DNA of 64,000 nucleotides from Psychromarinibacter sp048262455 (lineage in GTDB: Bacteria; Pseudomonadota; Alphaproteobacteria; Rhodobacterales; Rhodobacteraceae). This document shows positions 16,222-26,900 of this stretch, piece by piece. Under the pieces are notes generated by a model. It was not told where the DNA came from. It was given only the letters and a program-made list of their open reading frames with translations, and made no database searches. Position 1 is the first letter of the stretch, and each line of letters starts with the position of its first letter. The stretch lies in contig JBLXFD010000022.1 in NCBI GenBank assembly GCA_048262455.1, positions 1-64,000 of the forward strand, in the 5' to 3' direction. The translations under genes were made by a program, and so were the position numbers.

Positions 16222-17100
16222 ATGTTCACCGCCACGCTGATCTGCAACCCCGCCACCGCGTCGCTTGACCCCGCGCTTTGCGAATCGCTGCGCAATGCCT
16301 GGGGGGGTGGCGACGTGGTCTGGCTGGACCCCGAGGCGGCGGCGGAGTTCACCTTGGCAGAGATGCCGGCGAACCGCTGGACCGTCTGGGAGGACTGCCA
16401 GCGCCTGGGGGTCGACCTGGTGGTGCTGCCGCGCGAGGGGCGGCGCAAGCAGATGCTGCTGGCGGACATGGATTCGACCCTGATCCAGCAGGAATGCATC
16501 GACGAGCTGGCCGAGGAGGCCGGCGTCGGCGCCCATGTCGCGCAGATCACCGCGCGGGCGATGAACGGCGAGCTGGAGTTCGAGGGCGCCCTGCGCGAAC
16601 GCGTGGCGCTATTGAAGGACCTGCCGGAAAGCGTGATTGCCAAGGTGCTGGCGGAACGGATCACCTACATGCCCGGCGGTAAGACACTGGTGGCGACGAT
16701 GCGCGCCAACGGCGCCTACGCGATGCTGGTCTCGGGCGGCTTCACCGCCTTCACCGCGCAGGTGGCGGAGCATCTGGGCTTCGACGACCACCGCGCCAAC
16801 ACGCTGCTGGCCGCCGGGGGCTTTCTGTCCGGCGAGGTGGCGGAGCCGATCCTCGGGCGCAAGGCCAAGGTCTCTGCCCTGCAAGAACGCGCCGCGGCGC
16901 TGGGAATCACCCCGCAGCAGGTGATCGCCGTGGGCGACGGGGCCAATGACCTGGGGATGCTGGAGCTGGCCGGCACCGGCGTGGCGTTGCATGCAAAGCC
17001 CGCGGTGGCGGCGCAATGCGAGGCGCGGATCAACTTCGGCGACCTGACCGCGCTGCTGTACCTGCAGGGCTACGGGCGCGAGGACTTCGTGGCGGGCTAG
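16222..17100 (+). CDS. serB: Phosphoserine phosphatase
   Basis: A 292-aa HAD-superfamily enzyme completing serine synthesis by dephosphorylating phosphoserine. The nucleophile motif DMDSTLIQQECIDELA begins at D82. Motif II is VSGGFTAF (about 170), and motif III/IV is GRKAKVSAL followed by VGDGANDLGM. The N-terminal 80 residues form the small regulatory extension of the SerB type. It is divergent from serC-serA, so the three pathway genes surround one control region. The 3' end overlaps the opposing next gene by 4 bp (CTAG). Confidence 0.95.
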   Translation: MFTATLICNPATASLDPALCESLRNAWGGGDVVWLDPEAAAEFTLAEMPANRWTVWEDCQRLGVDLVVLPREGRRKQMLLADMDSTLIQQECIDELAEEAGVGAHVAQITARAMNGELEFEGALRERVALLKDLPESVIAKVLAERITYMPGGKTLVATMRANGAYAMLVSGGFTAFTAQVAEHLGFDDHRANTLLAAGGFLSGEVAEPILGRKAKVSALQERAAALGITPQQVIAVGDGANDLGMLELAGTGVALHAKPAVAAQCEARINFGDLTALLYLQGYGREDFVAG

Positions 17101-18095
17101 AAGACGCCCTCGGCCGGCCGCAGCTCTCCCACCGTCACGCCCCGGCGGTTCACCAGCGGCGGCCGCCCGAACTTCACCGCGGCCGGGTGCGCGGCGTCCA
17201 GCACCCCCAGCTTGACGAGAATCGCGGTGATCGCGGCTTCGCTGGCGCGGGTGGCGCCGTCGACGATCTTCAGCGCGACCCCCAGCTTCTGCTCCGGCAG
17301 GATCGCGACAAAGACCGCCTCTGCCCCGGTCTTGATCGCGGCCGCACCGCCCATGGCCCGCATCAGTTCGGTGCAGGCGCGCCCCTGCCCCGCCACCAGC
17401 GATGGGTGCGCGATCATCGCCTGCAAAAGCCGGGCCGAGGACCTTTCGCGCACCGACCCGCCATCCTCCCGCGCCGCCGCGAATCCCGCCATGGCGCGGG
17501 CCAACCCGGTGACGGTGGTGGCGTAGTTGGGCGCGGAACAGCCGTCGATGCCATAGCCGGGCGATGTCAGGCCCGTGGCCTCCTCGAAAGCCTCGCGCAC
17601 CGCGGCCTGCACCGGATGGTGCGGCAGGTGATACTCGGCGTCACAATCAAGATGCCGGTTCAGCGTCAGGAACCCCGCGTGCTTGCCGGAGCAGTTGTTG
17701 TGCGCCTGGCAGGCCTCGCCCCCGGCGCAGGTCATCTGGCAGGCGGTCTCGGCGTCGCGGGGAAACTCGGGCCCGCAGCGCAGGTCGGCGTCGCCCAGAC
17801 CCAGTTGCGACAGCCAGCGTTCCACCCGCTCCGTATGCTCCGGCGCGCCCTGGTGCGAGGCGCAGGCCAGCGCCAGCTGCTCCGGCCCCAGCCCCGCGGC
17901 ATCGGCGGCGCCGCTGTCCACCAGCGGCAGCGCCTGCAGCATCTTGCACGAGGACCGGGGGAAGATCATCGCCCCGGGATCGCCCCAGGCCGCGACGATG
18001 TCACCGCCGGCATCGCAGACAACCGCGTGCCCCGCATGGTAGGATTCCAGCATCCCGCCACGCCACAGTTCCACCATCCGCTCCGGTCCGTTCAT
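17097..18095 (-). CDS. L-asparaginase II family protein
   Basis: A 332-aa protein of the asparaginase II family found in rhizobia and other alphaproteobacteria. This family is unrelated to the classical bacterial asparaginases. Visible family features are FPRSSCKMLQALPLV, CASHQGAPEHTERV, HNNCSGKHAGFL and GYGIDGCSAPNYA. It probably hydrolyses asparagine to aspartate and ammonia in the cytosol. I chose ATG 18095 because AGGAGG lies six bases upstream; an upstream GTG would bury that site inside the gene. Confidence 0.8.
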   Translation of the reverse strand: MNGPERMVELWRGGMLESYHAGHAVVCDAGGDIVAAWGDPGAMIFPRSSCKMLQALPLVDSGAADAAGLGPEQLALACASHQGAPEHTERVERWLSQLGLGDADLRCGPEFPRDAETACQMTCAGGEACQAHNNCSGKHAGFLTLNRHLDCDAEYHLPHHPVQAAVREAFEEATGLTSPGYGIDGCSAPNYATTVTGLARAMAGFAAAREDGGSVRERSSARLLQAMIAHPSLVAGQGRACTELMRAMGGAAAIKTGAEAVFVAILPEQKLGVALKIVDGATRASEAAITAILVKLGVLDAAHPAAVKFGRPPLVNRRGVTVGELRPAEGVF

Positions 18096-18265
18096 GACGC
18101 CTCCTGACACCTGCGCGATTTTCCGCCACGGGGGCTTTCGCCAAACGGCTTCTTTCCGTTATTGTCCGCCCCGATTATGGTAATCGCACGTTCGGACGCC
18201 AAGGTCACGTCAGACGGGCCGGCGCCCCGAACCAGAGGCAGAAACGGCTGGAGGCTGTGAGACGT

Positions 18266-18793
18266 ATGAAATCCTTCCTTGTCCGTAGCGCGGTATGCGT
18301 TGCGCTGGCACTGACACCCGCACTTTCGGCCGCCCAGGAATCGCGTAACCGGGTCGCGGCGCACACCGACTGGAGCGTGTTCGAGGCGCAGGAGCCCCGG
18401 CAATGCTGGAGCGTTTCCAGCCCGAAAGAGATCGTCAATATCCGTGACGGCCGCGAGGTCGCGGCGCGGCGGGGCGATATCCTGCTGTTCGTGACCTACA
18501 TCCCCAACTCGAACGTGGCCGGACAGGTGTCCTTCACCGGCGGCTACCCGTTCCGCGACGGGTCCACCGTGACGCTGGAGGTGGGCAGCGACAGCTTCGA
18601 CATGTTCGTCAAGGACGAGATGGCCTGGGCCAAGGATCCCGCCGCCGACGCCACCATCGTCGCCGCGCTGAAGAAGGGCGCAGAGGCGGTGCTGACCGGC
18701 GTTTCCTCGCGCGGGACCAAGACGGTCGACACCTTCTCGCTGTTCGGCTTCACCGCCGCGGTCGAGGAAGCGGAGAAGCGCTGCAACGGCTAG
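18266..18793 (+). CDS. Exported IalB-like (invasion-associated locus B) protein
   Basis: A 175-aa protein with a signal peptide (MKSFLVRSAVCVALALTPALSAA, cleavage near residue 23). The mature domain has the IalB pattern: DWSVFEAQEPRQCWSVSSPKE, then repeated beta strands, ending with FTAAVEEAEKRC. Its two cysteines could form a disulfide. IalB was first described for Bartonella invasion, but homologues are common periplasmic proteins in free-living alphaproteobacteria, so a virulence role should not be inferred. GTG 18257 is a possible alternative start; GGAGG at 18250 suits ATG 18266 better. Confidence 0.75.
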   Translation: MKSFLVRSAVCVALALTPALSAAQESRNRVAAHTDWSVFEAQEPRQCWSVSSPKEIVNIRDGREVAARRGDILLFVTYIPNSNVAGQVSFTGGYPFRDGSTVTLEVGSDSFDMFVKDEMAWAKDPAADATIVAALKKGAEAVLTGVSSRGTKTVDTFSLFGFTAAVEEAEKRCNG

Positions 18794-18836
18794 TCGCGGT
18801 CTTGCGGCCCCGGATGGGCGCGGTCACACTGGGTGC

Positions 18837-19331
18837 ATGAGCGCGTCCGACCTGACCATTCTGCTGCCTTCCCCGGAAGAGACAGCGCGCCTGGCCTGCC
18901 GGCTGGCGCCGTTGCTGCAGGCCGGGGACACGATCCTGCTGCAGGGCGGGCTTGGCGGCGGCAAGACCCATTTCGCCCGCGCGCTGATCCAGGAACGGCT
19001 GCGGCGCGCGGGGCGGCACGAGGACGTGCCTTCCCCCACGTTCACGCTGGTGCAGGTCTACGAGGATGACGAAGCCGAGATCTGGCACTGCGACCTGTAC
19101 CGTCTTGGCGGTCCGGACGAGGTGGCCGAGCTGGGGCTGGAGGAGGCCTTCGAGACGGCAGTCTGCCTGGTGGAATGGCCGGAACGGCTGGCCGATATGA
19201 CCCCCGCTGACGCGCTGCTGGCGCAGTTCGAGATGCTGCCGGACCCCGGCGCGCGGCGGCTGCACCTGTCCTGGACCGCGCCGCGCTGGGCTGCTGTGCT
19301 GGACATGGCGCGGGAGCGGGCCGATGGCTGA
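18837..19331 (+). CDS. tsaE: tRNA threonylcarbamoyladenosine synthesis ATPase TsaE
   Basis: A 164-aa P-loop protein required with TsaB/TsaD for the t6A37 modification of ANN-decoding tRNAs. The Walker A motif is GGLGGGKTHFAR at residues 37-48. The segment PSPTFTLVQVYE and the WHCDLYRL stretch are diagnostic. The 3' end overlaps the following kinase gene by 8 bp, placing it first in a long operon that continues to addA. Confidence 0.93.
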   Translation: MSASDLTILLPSPEETARLACRLAPLLQAGDTILLQGGLGGGKTHFARALIQERLRRAGRHEDVPSPTFTLVQVYEDDEAEIWHCDLYRLGGPDEVAELGLEEAFETAVCLVEWPERLADMTPADALLAQFEMLPDPGARRLHLSWTAPRWAAVLDMARERADG

Positions 19332-20325
19332 CCGCGAGACGCTGATCTCAGGGTTCCTGGCCTCTGCCGGGTGGCACTCTGCCATCCGCGCGCCGCTGGC
19401 AGGCGATGCCTCTGCCCGGCGGTACGAGCGGCTGACGCGCGGGACGGACTCCGCGGTTCTCATGGATGCGCCCCCCGCTGCCGGGCAAGACGTGCGGCGC
19501 TTTCGCGACCTGGCCGGCCACCTGCGGCGCGCGGGGCTTTCCGCGCCGGAGGTATTTGCGGCAGACGACGAGGCTGGGCTGCTGCTGCTGGAGGATTTCG
19601 GCGACGGGGTCTTCGCGGGACTGGCAGACAGCGACACGGTAGTCGAGAAACGTCTCTATCTCGCGGCGACCGACATGCTTCTGGCGCTGTCTAAGGCCGA
19701 GATCCCCGCCGGCCTGTCCACCTTCACCCCGCAGGAGATGGCACCGCTCATCGCCCCGGTCTTCGACTTCTACGCCGCCCCCCTCGGCTGCGGGCTTTCC
19801 GCCTCGGACAAGTCCGACATCATCGCGATACTCGAACGCGGGCTGGCCACATGCGTGCCGCCCACCCACGTCCTGTCCCTGCGCGACTGCCACGCCGCCA
19901 ACCTGATGCACTTGCCCGAACGGACGGGAATCGCGCAGGTGGGCGTGCTGGATTTCCAGGATGCGGTGATCGCGCACCCGGCCTACGACCTCGTCTCGCT
20001 GCTTCAGGATGCCCGCCGCGACGTACCCGCCGCGCTGGCCGACGCCGCCATCACCCGCCACGCCGCCCGCTCCGGCACGCCGGAGGCGGAGTTCCGCGCC
20101 GCCTATGCCGCGCTTGGCGTCCAGCGACAGCTGCGGATCCTCGGCGTCTTCGGCAAACTGTCCCTGACACTGGGAAAACCGGGCTACGTGCGGCTGATTC
20201 CCCGGGTCTGGCGGCACCTGCAAACCTTCCTCGCCGAACCGGCGCTTGCCGATCTCGCCGAGGCGCTTCGCGTGCTGCCGGAGCCGACCCACCTTGACCG
20301 CCTGAGGCCCCATGCCGCCGCCTGA
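19324..20325 (+). CDS. amgK: Phosphotransferase, AmgK-like (anomeric MurNAc/GlcNAc kinase candidate)
   Basis: A 333-aa aminoglycoside-phosphotransferase-fold kinase. The catalytic loop reads LRDCHAANLM (about residues 190) and the metal motif LDFQDA follows. An ATP-binding N lobe with DASARRYERL and LLLLEDFGDG is visible. With the overlapping nucleotidyltransferase gene it matches the AmgK-MurU pair, which phosphorylates MurNAc at C1 and converts it to UDP-MurNAc during peptidoglycan recycling, bypassing MurA. It overlaps tsaE and murU at both ends. The annotation rests on fold plus gene pairing. Confidence 0.78.
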   Translation: MADRETLISGFLASAGWHSAIRAPLAGDASARRYERLTRGTDSAVLMDAPPAAGQDVRRFRDLAGHLRRAGLSAPEVFAADDEAGLLLLEDFGDGVFAGLADSDTVVEKRLYLAATDMLLALSKAEIPAGLSTFTPQEMAPLIAPVFDFYAAPLGCGLSASDKSDIIAILERGLATCVPPTHVLSLRDCHAANLMHLPERTGIAQVGVLDFQDAVIAHPAYDLVSLLQDARRDVPAALADAAITRHAARSGTPEAEFRAAYAALGVQRQLRILGVFGKLSLTLGKPGYVRLIPRVWRHLQTFLAEPALADLAEALRVLPEPTHLDRLRPHAAA

Positions 20326-20998
20326 TAGCGCCCTGCTCTTCGCTGCCGGCCTCGGCACCCGCATGGCGCCCCTGACGGACCGCCTGCCCAAGCCGCTGGT
20401 GGAGGTGGCCGGCCGGCCGCTGTTCGACCACGCGCTGGCGCTGCTGCAGGCGGGCGGGGTGGAGCATGTCGTCTCCAACACCCACTATTTGCCAGAGCTG
20501 ATGGGCGCCCATCTTGCCCGGCACGGGATCGCCGAAAGCCGCGAGGCGGTGCTGCTGGACACCGGCGGGGGTCTGAAGCGGGCGCTGCCGATGCTGCGGG
20601 AAGACGCGGTGTTTACCCTCAATACCGATGCGGTCTGGACCGGGGAGAACCCGGTGAAGGCCCTGCGCGCGGCTTGGGACCCGGCGCGGATGGACGGGCT
20701 GATGCTGCTGGTGGAACGCGCGCGGGCGGTGGGGCACACCGGCAAGGGCGACGTGCTGGTGCAGGAGGACGGCAGCCTGCGCTGGGGGCCGGGGCTGGTT
20801 TATTCCGGGCTGCAGATCGTCCGTACCGACTGGTTCGCCCGGCAGTCCGAGGAGGTCTTCGGCATGCGCCGCGCCTGGGACGCGATGATGGCGCGCGGGC
20901 GGCTGCACGGGGTGGTGCATCGCGGCGGCTGGTGCGACGTGGGGCGGCCAGACTGCATTCCGATGGCGGAGGAGATGCTGGAAAACGCCCATGTTTGA
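20312..20998 (+). CDS. murU: Nucleotidyltransferase, MurU-like (MurNAc-1-phosphate uridylyltransferase candidate)
   Basis: A 228-aa NTP-transferase starting with the nucleotide-binding motif AAGLGTRMAPLTDRLPKPLV (about residues 11-30). The metal Asp is in LNTDAVW near residue 107. It lacks the left-handed beta-helix of GlmU, as MurU does. It would use UTP and MurNAc-1-phosphate made by the overlapping upstream kinase. A general mannose-1-phosphate guanylyltransferase is the alternative, but the gene pair favours MurU. Confidence 0.8.
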   Translation: MPPPDSALLFAAGLGTRMAPLTDRLPKPLVEVAGRPLFDHALALLQAGGVEHVVSNTHYLPELMGAHLARHGIAESREAVLLDTGGGLKRALPMLREDAVFTLNTDAVWTGENPVKALRAAWDPARMDGLMLLVERARAVGHTGKGDVLVQEDGSLRWGPGLVYSGLQIVRTDWFARQSEEVFGMRRAWDAMMARGRLHGVVHRGGWCDVGRPDCIPMAEEMLENAHV

Positions 20999-23930
20999 GC
21001 CTTCTTCGGGCCCGAGGCTCTACGCGCTTCCGCCGGGCGCGAACTTTCCGAAAGAGCTTGTACAGGGACTATTGCGGCGCTTGCAGGGCCAGCCGCCGGA
21101 GGCGCTGGCGCAGGTGGAGATCTTCGTTAACACGCGGCGGATGCAGCGGCGGGTAAAGACGCTGTTCGACGCCGGCCCCGCACGCCTGCTGCCGCGCATC
21201 CGGCTGGTGACCGACCTTGCAGTCGAGGCCGCGCTGGCCGACCTGCCGCCGCCGATCCCGCCCTTGCGCCGCCGGCTGGAGCTGACGCAGTTGGTGGCGG
21301 GGTTGCTGGAGCGGCAGCCCGACCTCGCCCCGCGCAGCGCGATCTTCGATCTTGCCGACAGCCTCGCGCGGCTGATGGACGAAATGCAGGGCGAGGGGGT
21401 GACGCAGGCGGACCTGGAGGCGCTCGACGTTTCTGACCAGTCGGGCCACTGGCAGCGCAGCCTGTCCTTCGTGCGGCTGGTGGAGGGGTTTGTCGCCGCC
21501 GAAAGCAACGGGCTCGACCCCGAGGCACGGCAGCGGCGGGTGGTGGAGCATCTGGCCCAGCGGTGGAAAAGCGCGCCGCCGCAGCACCCGGTGATCGTCG
21601 CCGGCTCCACCGGCTCGCGCGGGGCGACGGCGGCCTTCATGCAGGCGGTGGCCGAGCTGCCGCAGGGGGCGCTGGTGCTGCCGGGATTCGACTTTGCCTT
21701 GCCCGGCGAGGTCTGGGACAGGATGTCGGAGGTAGACAGCGCGCAGGCGTCGGAGGACCATCCGCAGTATCGCTATGCGTCTCTAATGACGCGTTTAGAG
21801 ACACATCATTCAGTCGTTCAGCCGTGGCAGGCGAACAGTGAACCGGACGCCGCCCGCAATCGGCTGGTGTCGCTGGCGCTGCGCCCTGCCCCGGTGACGG
21901 ACCAGTGGATGGTCGAGGGGACGCGACTAGGTGCGGTGGGTCCCGCAGTGGAGAAGCTGTCGCTGATCGAGGCGCCCTCTTCCCGCGCCGAGGCCGGGGC
22001 GATCGCGCTGCTGCTGCGCGACGCCGTTGCCCGTGGTGAAAGCGCGGCGCTGATCACCCCGGATCGGACCCTGACTCGGCAGGTGACGGCGGCGCTGGAC
22101 CGCTGGGGCATCGTGCCCGACGACAGCGCCGGACGCCCGCTGCCGCTGACCGCGCCGGGCCGCTTCCTGCGGCAGGTCGCCGCGCTGTTCGGCGAGACGC
22201 TGACCGCTGAGGCCCTGCTGGCCTTGCTGAAGCACCCGCTGACCAACTCCGGCGCCGATGCGCGCGGCCCCCACCTGCTGCACACCCGCGACCTGGAACT
22301 GCACCTGCGGCGCTACGGCCCGCCCTTCCCCACCTCCGCCGACCTGACCGGCTGGGCGGGCCACGACCCCGCGCGGCTGGCCTGGGCGACCTGGCTGGGG
22401 CATGTGCTGCATGGGCTGGACACGGTGGACGAACGGCACCTGTCCGAGCACCTTGCAGAACACCTGCGCGTCGCCGAGGCGCTGGCGGGCGGTCCCGGAA
22501 ACGACGGCACGGGAGAGCTGTGGGAGAAGGAAGCGGGGCGCGAGGCACGGCGCCGGGTGGAGGAGCTGTCGCGCGAGGCCTCTTCCGGCGGGAACCTCAC
22601 CGCCTACGACTACCAGTCCCTGTTCCACGCCGTCCTGCAGCGCGGCGAGGTGCGCGAGGCCGTGGGCACCCATCCCGGCGTGATGATCTGGGGCACGCTG
22701 GAGGCGCGGGTGCAGGGCGCCGACCTGGTGATCCTGGGCGGGCTGAACGAGGGGACATGGCCCGAGATCCCCGGCCCCGATCCCTGGCTGAACCGGCCGA
22801 TGCGGCAAGCCGCCGGGCTGCTGCTGCCGGAGCGGCGGGTTGGGCTGTCGGCGCATGATTTCCAGCAGGCGGTCGCGGCGCGCACCGCCGTGCTGTCTCG
22901 GTCCGTCCGGGATGCGGAGGCGCAGACGGTGCCCTCGCGCTGGCTGAACCGGCTTGTGAACCTGATGGAAGGGCTGTCGGACGAGAGCAAGAGCGCCCTT
23001 AAAGGGATGCGCGATCGCGGCAACCACTGGCTGCGGCTTGCGGCGCGGCTGGACGCCCCCGGGGCCACGGTGCCGCCGGCCCCCCGCCCCTCGCCCCGGC
23101 CGCCGGTTGAACAGCGGCCGACCGGCCTGTCGATCACCGAGATCCAGACCCTGATCCGCGATCCCTACGCGATCTACGCCCGCCACGTGCTGGGCCTGCG
23201 CCCGCTGGACCCGCTGCGGCAGTTGCCCGACGCGCCCCTGCGGGGCACCGTGCTGCACCGGGTGATGGAACGGTTCATCGCCGAGGCCCCGGTGCGCGGG
23301 CCCGGCGACACCGACAGGCTGATGCGGCTGGCCGAGGCGGTGCTGGAGCAGGAGGCCCCCTGGCCCGCCGCCCGCCGCATGTGGCGGGCCCGGCTGGCGC
23401 GGGTGGCGGACTGGATCGTCGCCGGAGAGGTGGCGCGGCAGGCGGATCACGAGGTGCTGGCGCTGGAACGTCCGGGGCAGCTGGACCTGCCGGAGATCGA
23501 ACTGACCCTGCGCGGCAAGCTGGACCGCGTCGACCGGGGGCCGGACGGGCGGCTGGTGATCTACGATTACAAGACGGGCAATCCGCCATCGAAGGACCAG
23601 CAGACGCACTTCGACAAACAGCTTGCCCTCGCCGCGATGATGGCCGAGGCGGGCGCGTTGAAAGACCTGCCGTCGGAGGAGGTGGCGCGGATCGTCTACC
23701 TCGGGCTGGGCAGCAAGCCGGTGGAACACGCCCGCGACTGGACGCCGGAGGACAGCGCCACCACCCGCGCCGAGTTCCTGCGACTGCTGGCCGCCTACCG
23801 CGACCGGTCGCGCGGCTATACCTCGCGCCGGGCGGTGGACCTGCAGGGTTTTGGCGGCGACTACGACCACCTGGCGCGCTTCGGCGAGTGGGACCAGTCG
23901 GAAACCGCGCGCGGCGAGGACGTGGGATGA
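20991..23930 (+). CDS. addB: Double-strand break repair protein AddB
   Basis: A 979-aa subunit of the AddAB helicase-nuclease that resects DNA ends and loads RecA. The alphaproteobacterial form lacks a usable Walker A near the N terminus. The C-terminal PD-(D/E)xK nuclease domain is intact, with GKLDRVDRGPDGRLVIYDYKTG (residues about 845-866) containing the Asp and DYK catalytic residues. Its stop overlaps the addA start (ATGA), and its start overlaps the murU end by 8 bp. Confidence 0.92.
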   Translation: MFEPSSGPRLYALPPGANFPKELVQGLLRRLQGQPPEALAQVEIFVNTRRMQRRVKTLFDAGPARLLPRIRLVTDLAVEAALADLPPPIPPLRRRLELTQLVAGLLERQPDLAPRSAIFDLADSLARLMDEMQGEGVTQADLEALDVSDQSGHWQRSLSFVRLVEGFVAAESNGLDPEARQRRVVEHLAQRWKSAPPQHPVIVAGSTGSRGATAAFMQAVAELPQGALVLPGFDFALPGEVWDRMSEVDSAQASEDHPQYRYASLMTRLETHHSVVQPWQANSEPDAARNRLVSLALRPAPVTDQWMVEGTRLGAVGPAVEKLSLIEAPSSRAEAGAIALLLRDAVARGESAALITPDRTLTRQVTAALDRWGIVPDDSAGRPLPLTAPGRFLRQVAALFGETLTAEALLALLKHPLTNSGADARGPHLLHTRDLELHLRRYGPPFPTSADLTGWAGHDPARLAWATWLGHVLHGLDTVDERHLSEHLAEHLRVAEALAGGPGNDGTGELWEKEAGREARRRVEELSREASSGGNLTAYDYQSLFHAVLQRGEVREAVGTHPGVMIWGTLEARVQGADLVILGGLNEGTWPEIPGPDPWLNRPMRQAAGLLLPERRVGLSAHDFQQAVAARTAVLSRSVRDAEAQTVPSRWLNRLVNLMEGLSDESKSALKGMRDRGNHWLRLAARLDAPGATVPPAPRPSPRPPVEQRPTGLSITEIQTLIRDPYAIYARHVLGLRPLDPLRQLPDAPLRGTVLHRVMERFIAEAPVRGPGDTDRLMRLAEAVLEQEAPWPAARRMWRARLARVADWIVAGEVARQADHEVLALERPGQLDLPEIELTLRGKLDRVDRGPDGRLVIYDYKTGNPPSKDQQTHFDKQLALAAMMAEAGALKDLPSEEVARIVYLGLGSKPVEHARDWTPEDSATTRAEFLRLLAAYRDRSRGYTSRRAVDLQGFGGDYDHLARFGEWDQSETARGEDVG

Positions 23931-26900
23931 GGCTGGACGACGCCACCATCGCGCAGAACGTCGCGGCAGAGCCGGGTGCCTCGACATGGCTGTCGGCCAA
24001 CGCCGGATCGGGCAAGACGCGGGTGCTGACCGACCGCGTGGCGCGGCTGCTGCTGGACCGGGTGCCGCCGCAGAACATCCTGTGCCTCACCTATACCAAG
24101 GCCGCTGCCTCCGAGATGCAGAACCGGCTGTTCCGGCGGCTGGGCGCCTGGGCCATGAAGCCGGACGGCGCGCTGGCTCAGGAACTGCAGGTCATGGGCG
24201 AGACGGAGGTGGGCGACCCCGCGCGGCTGGCCGAGGCGCGGCGCCTCTTCGCCCGCGCCATCGAGACGCCCGGGGGCCTGCGGATCCAGACGATCCACTC
24301 GTTCTGCGCCTCGCTGCTGCGGCGCTTTCCGCTGGAGGCCGGGGTGACTCCGGCTTTCGTGGAAATGGACGACGGCGCCGCACGGCGGCTGCGCGAGGCG
24401 GTGGTCGAGGATCTTGCCGACGGCGGCGACGTGGGCGCGGTTGATGCCGTTGCCGCCTGTTACAACGGCGAGGACCTGACGGCCCTCACCGGGGAGTTGG
24501 TGAGCCGGGCCGAGGATTTCACCCGCGTCCTCACCCGCGACGAGGCGCTTGTGCTGTTCGGCCTGCCCGCCGGCACCACCCGCGAGAGCCTGCTGCGCGG
24601 CTGCGTCGACGGCAGCGAAGCCGCGCTTGTGGCGCAGTTGAAAGAGCTGTGCCGCAACCAGACGCCCACGTACCAAAACTTTGCCGCCGACTTGGGGGCG
24701 CTGGACCTCGGCGCGCCCGATGACGCCTGTTTCCAGGCGCTGTGCGGGCTGTTCCTCTATGCCTCGGGCGAGAAGGAGGGGCAGTCGAAGTCGGTCAACT
24801 TCCCCCAATCGAACCACAAAAAGGCGGTCGAGGCGCTGACGCCCGTGCTGCCGGAGCTGCACGCCTTCATGGACCGGGTGGCCGAGGTGCGGCGGCAGGA
24901 GAACTGCCTGCGCGCCGCCGAACGCGCCGCCGCGCTGCACCGCTTCGCCGCCGCCTTCCTGCCCGCCTACGAGAAGCGCAAGGCGCGGCACGGCTGGCTG
25001 GATTTCGACGACCTGATCCGCAAGACCCGCGCGCTGCTGACCGATCCGGCGGTGGCCGACTGGGTGCTGTTCCGGCTGGACGGCGGGCTTGACCACATCC
25101 TGGTGGACGAGGCGCAGGACACCAGCCCGGCCCAGTGGCAGGTGATCGAGCGGCTGGCGCAGGAGTTCACTACCGGGCGCGGGGCGCGCGACGGGGTGCG
25201 GCGGACGATCTTCGTGGTGGGGGACAAGAAGCAGTCGATCTATTCCTTCCAGGGCGCCGAGCCCGAGGAGTTCGACCGCATGCGCGACCATTTCCGCGCC
25301 CATGCCGAGGGGGCCGAGCAGCCGTTCCAGCGGCGCGAGCTGGAATATTCCTTCCGGTCGTCCGAGGCGGTGCTGCGGCTGGTGGACACGGTATTTACCG
25401 ACGTGCCGGGGGCCGAGATGGCGATGGACGCGCGCCACCGCGCCTTCCGCTCCGCCCTGCCCGGCCGCGTCGATCTCTGGCCCCCCGTGCCCAAGCCCGA
25501 GACGCCGGACAAGCCGCATTGGTACGACCCGATGGACCTGCAGGGCGCCAACCACCAGGACGTGGTGCTGGCCCGGCAGATCGCGGCGCGCATCGCCCGG
25601 ATGGTCGGGTCAGAGACGATTCCCACCCCCGAAGGCACCCGGCGGCCGGTGCGTGCGGGTGACATCCTGATCCTGGTGCGCCGCCGCTCGACCCTGTTCG
25701 AGGAGATCATCCGCGCCTGCAAGGCCGCGAACCTTCCCGTCGCCGGGGCCGACCGCCTGAAGCTGGGGGGAGAGCTGGCGGTGAGGGACCTTGCCGCGCT
25801 GCTGTCCTTCCTCGTCACCCCCGAGGACGACCTGTCGCTGGCCGCCGCCCTGCGCTCGCCCTTGTTCGGCTGGTCCGAGGCGGAGCTTCACGCGCTCGCT
25901 GCCGGGCGGGGCAAGCGGCGGCTGTGGCCGGTGCTGCGCGAGCGCGCCGCAGAACATCCCGCGACCATGGCGATGCTCAGCGACCTGCTGGGCCAGACCG
26001 ATTTCCTGCGCCCCTACGACCTGATCGAGCGGATCCTGTCGCGCCACGACGGCCGCCGCCGCCTGCTGGCGCGGCTGGGGCCGGAGGCCGAGGACGGGAT
26101 CGATTCGCTGCTGACCCAGGCACTGGGGTACGAGCGGATGCAGGTGCCCAGCCTCACCGGCTTTCTCACCTGGCTGCAGACCGAGGAGGTCGAGGTCAAG
26201 CGGCAGCTGGACACTGCCGGCGACCAGATCCGGGTGATGACGGTGCATGGTGCCAAGGGCCTTGAATCGCCGGTCGTGATCCTGCCCGACACCAACAAGC
26301 GCCAGCAGCCCCTGCGCAACGAGGTGGTGCGGCTGGAGGACGGCGCGCCTGTCTGGAAGGCCCCCGCCGCCCAGCAGCCTGCCGAGATGGCCGCTGCGAT
26401 GGAGGCGCTGAAGGTGCGGCAGGCAGCGGAATCGCTGCGGCTGCTTTACGTGGCGCTCACGCGGGCAGAGACCTGGCTGATCGTCGCCGCCGCCGGCGAC
26501 GTGGGCAAGGAGCCCGCCGATTGCTGGCACGGGATGGTGGCGGCGGGAATGGAACGGCTGGGCGCCGCGCGGCTGGACACGCCGGTTGGCGAGGGGCTGC
26601 GGCTGGCGCATCTCGATTGGGACGCAGGCGAGCTGAAGGGGCGGGAGGCGGCGGCAGATGTCGAGGTGACGCTGCCGGACTGGGTGGACCAGCCGGTTAC
26701 CGTCGATCCCGCGCCGCGCACCGTCTCGCCCAGCGATCTCGGCGGCGCGAAGGTGCTGGGGGTGGAGGGAGACGGCGATCTGGAGGCCGCCCTTCGTCGC
26801 GGGCGGCAGTTGCACCTGCTGCTGGAACTGCTGCCCGCCGTGCCGCCGGAGCGGCGGGGCGTGGTGGGCAAGGCCCTGCTGGCGCAATCCGCCGACCCCG

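Noticed and set aside
23381..23926. In-frame 182-codon extension of addA
   Set aside because: It lies wholly inside addB in another frame, is Gly/Arg-rich noise, and the ATGA junction at 23927 gives the natural start.
21927..23987. A 686-codon minus-strand frame opposite addB
   Set aside because: Composition is Gln/Arg/His/Pro-rich, mirroring addB codons; no start signal or homology.
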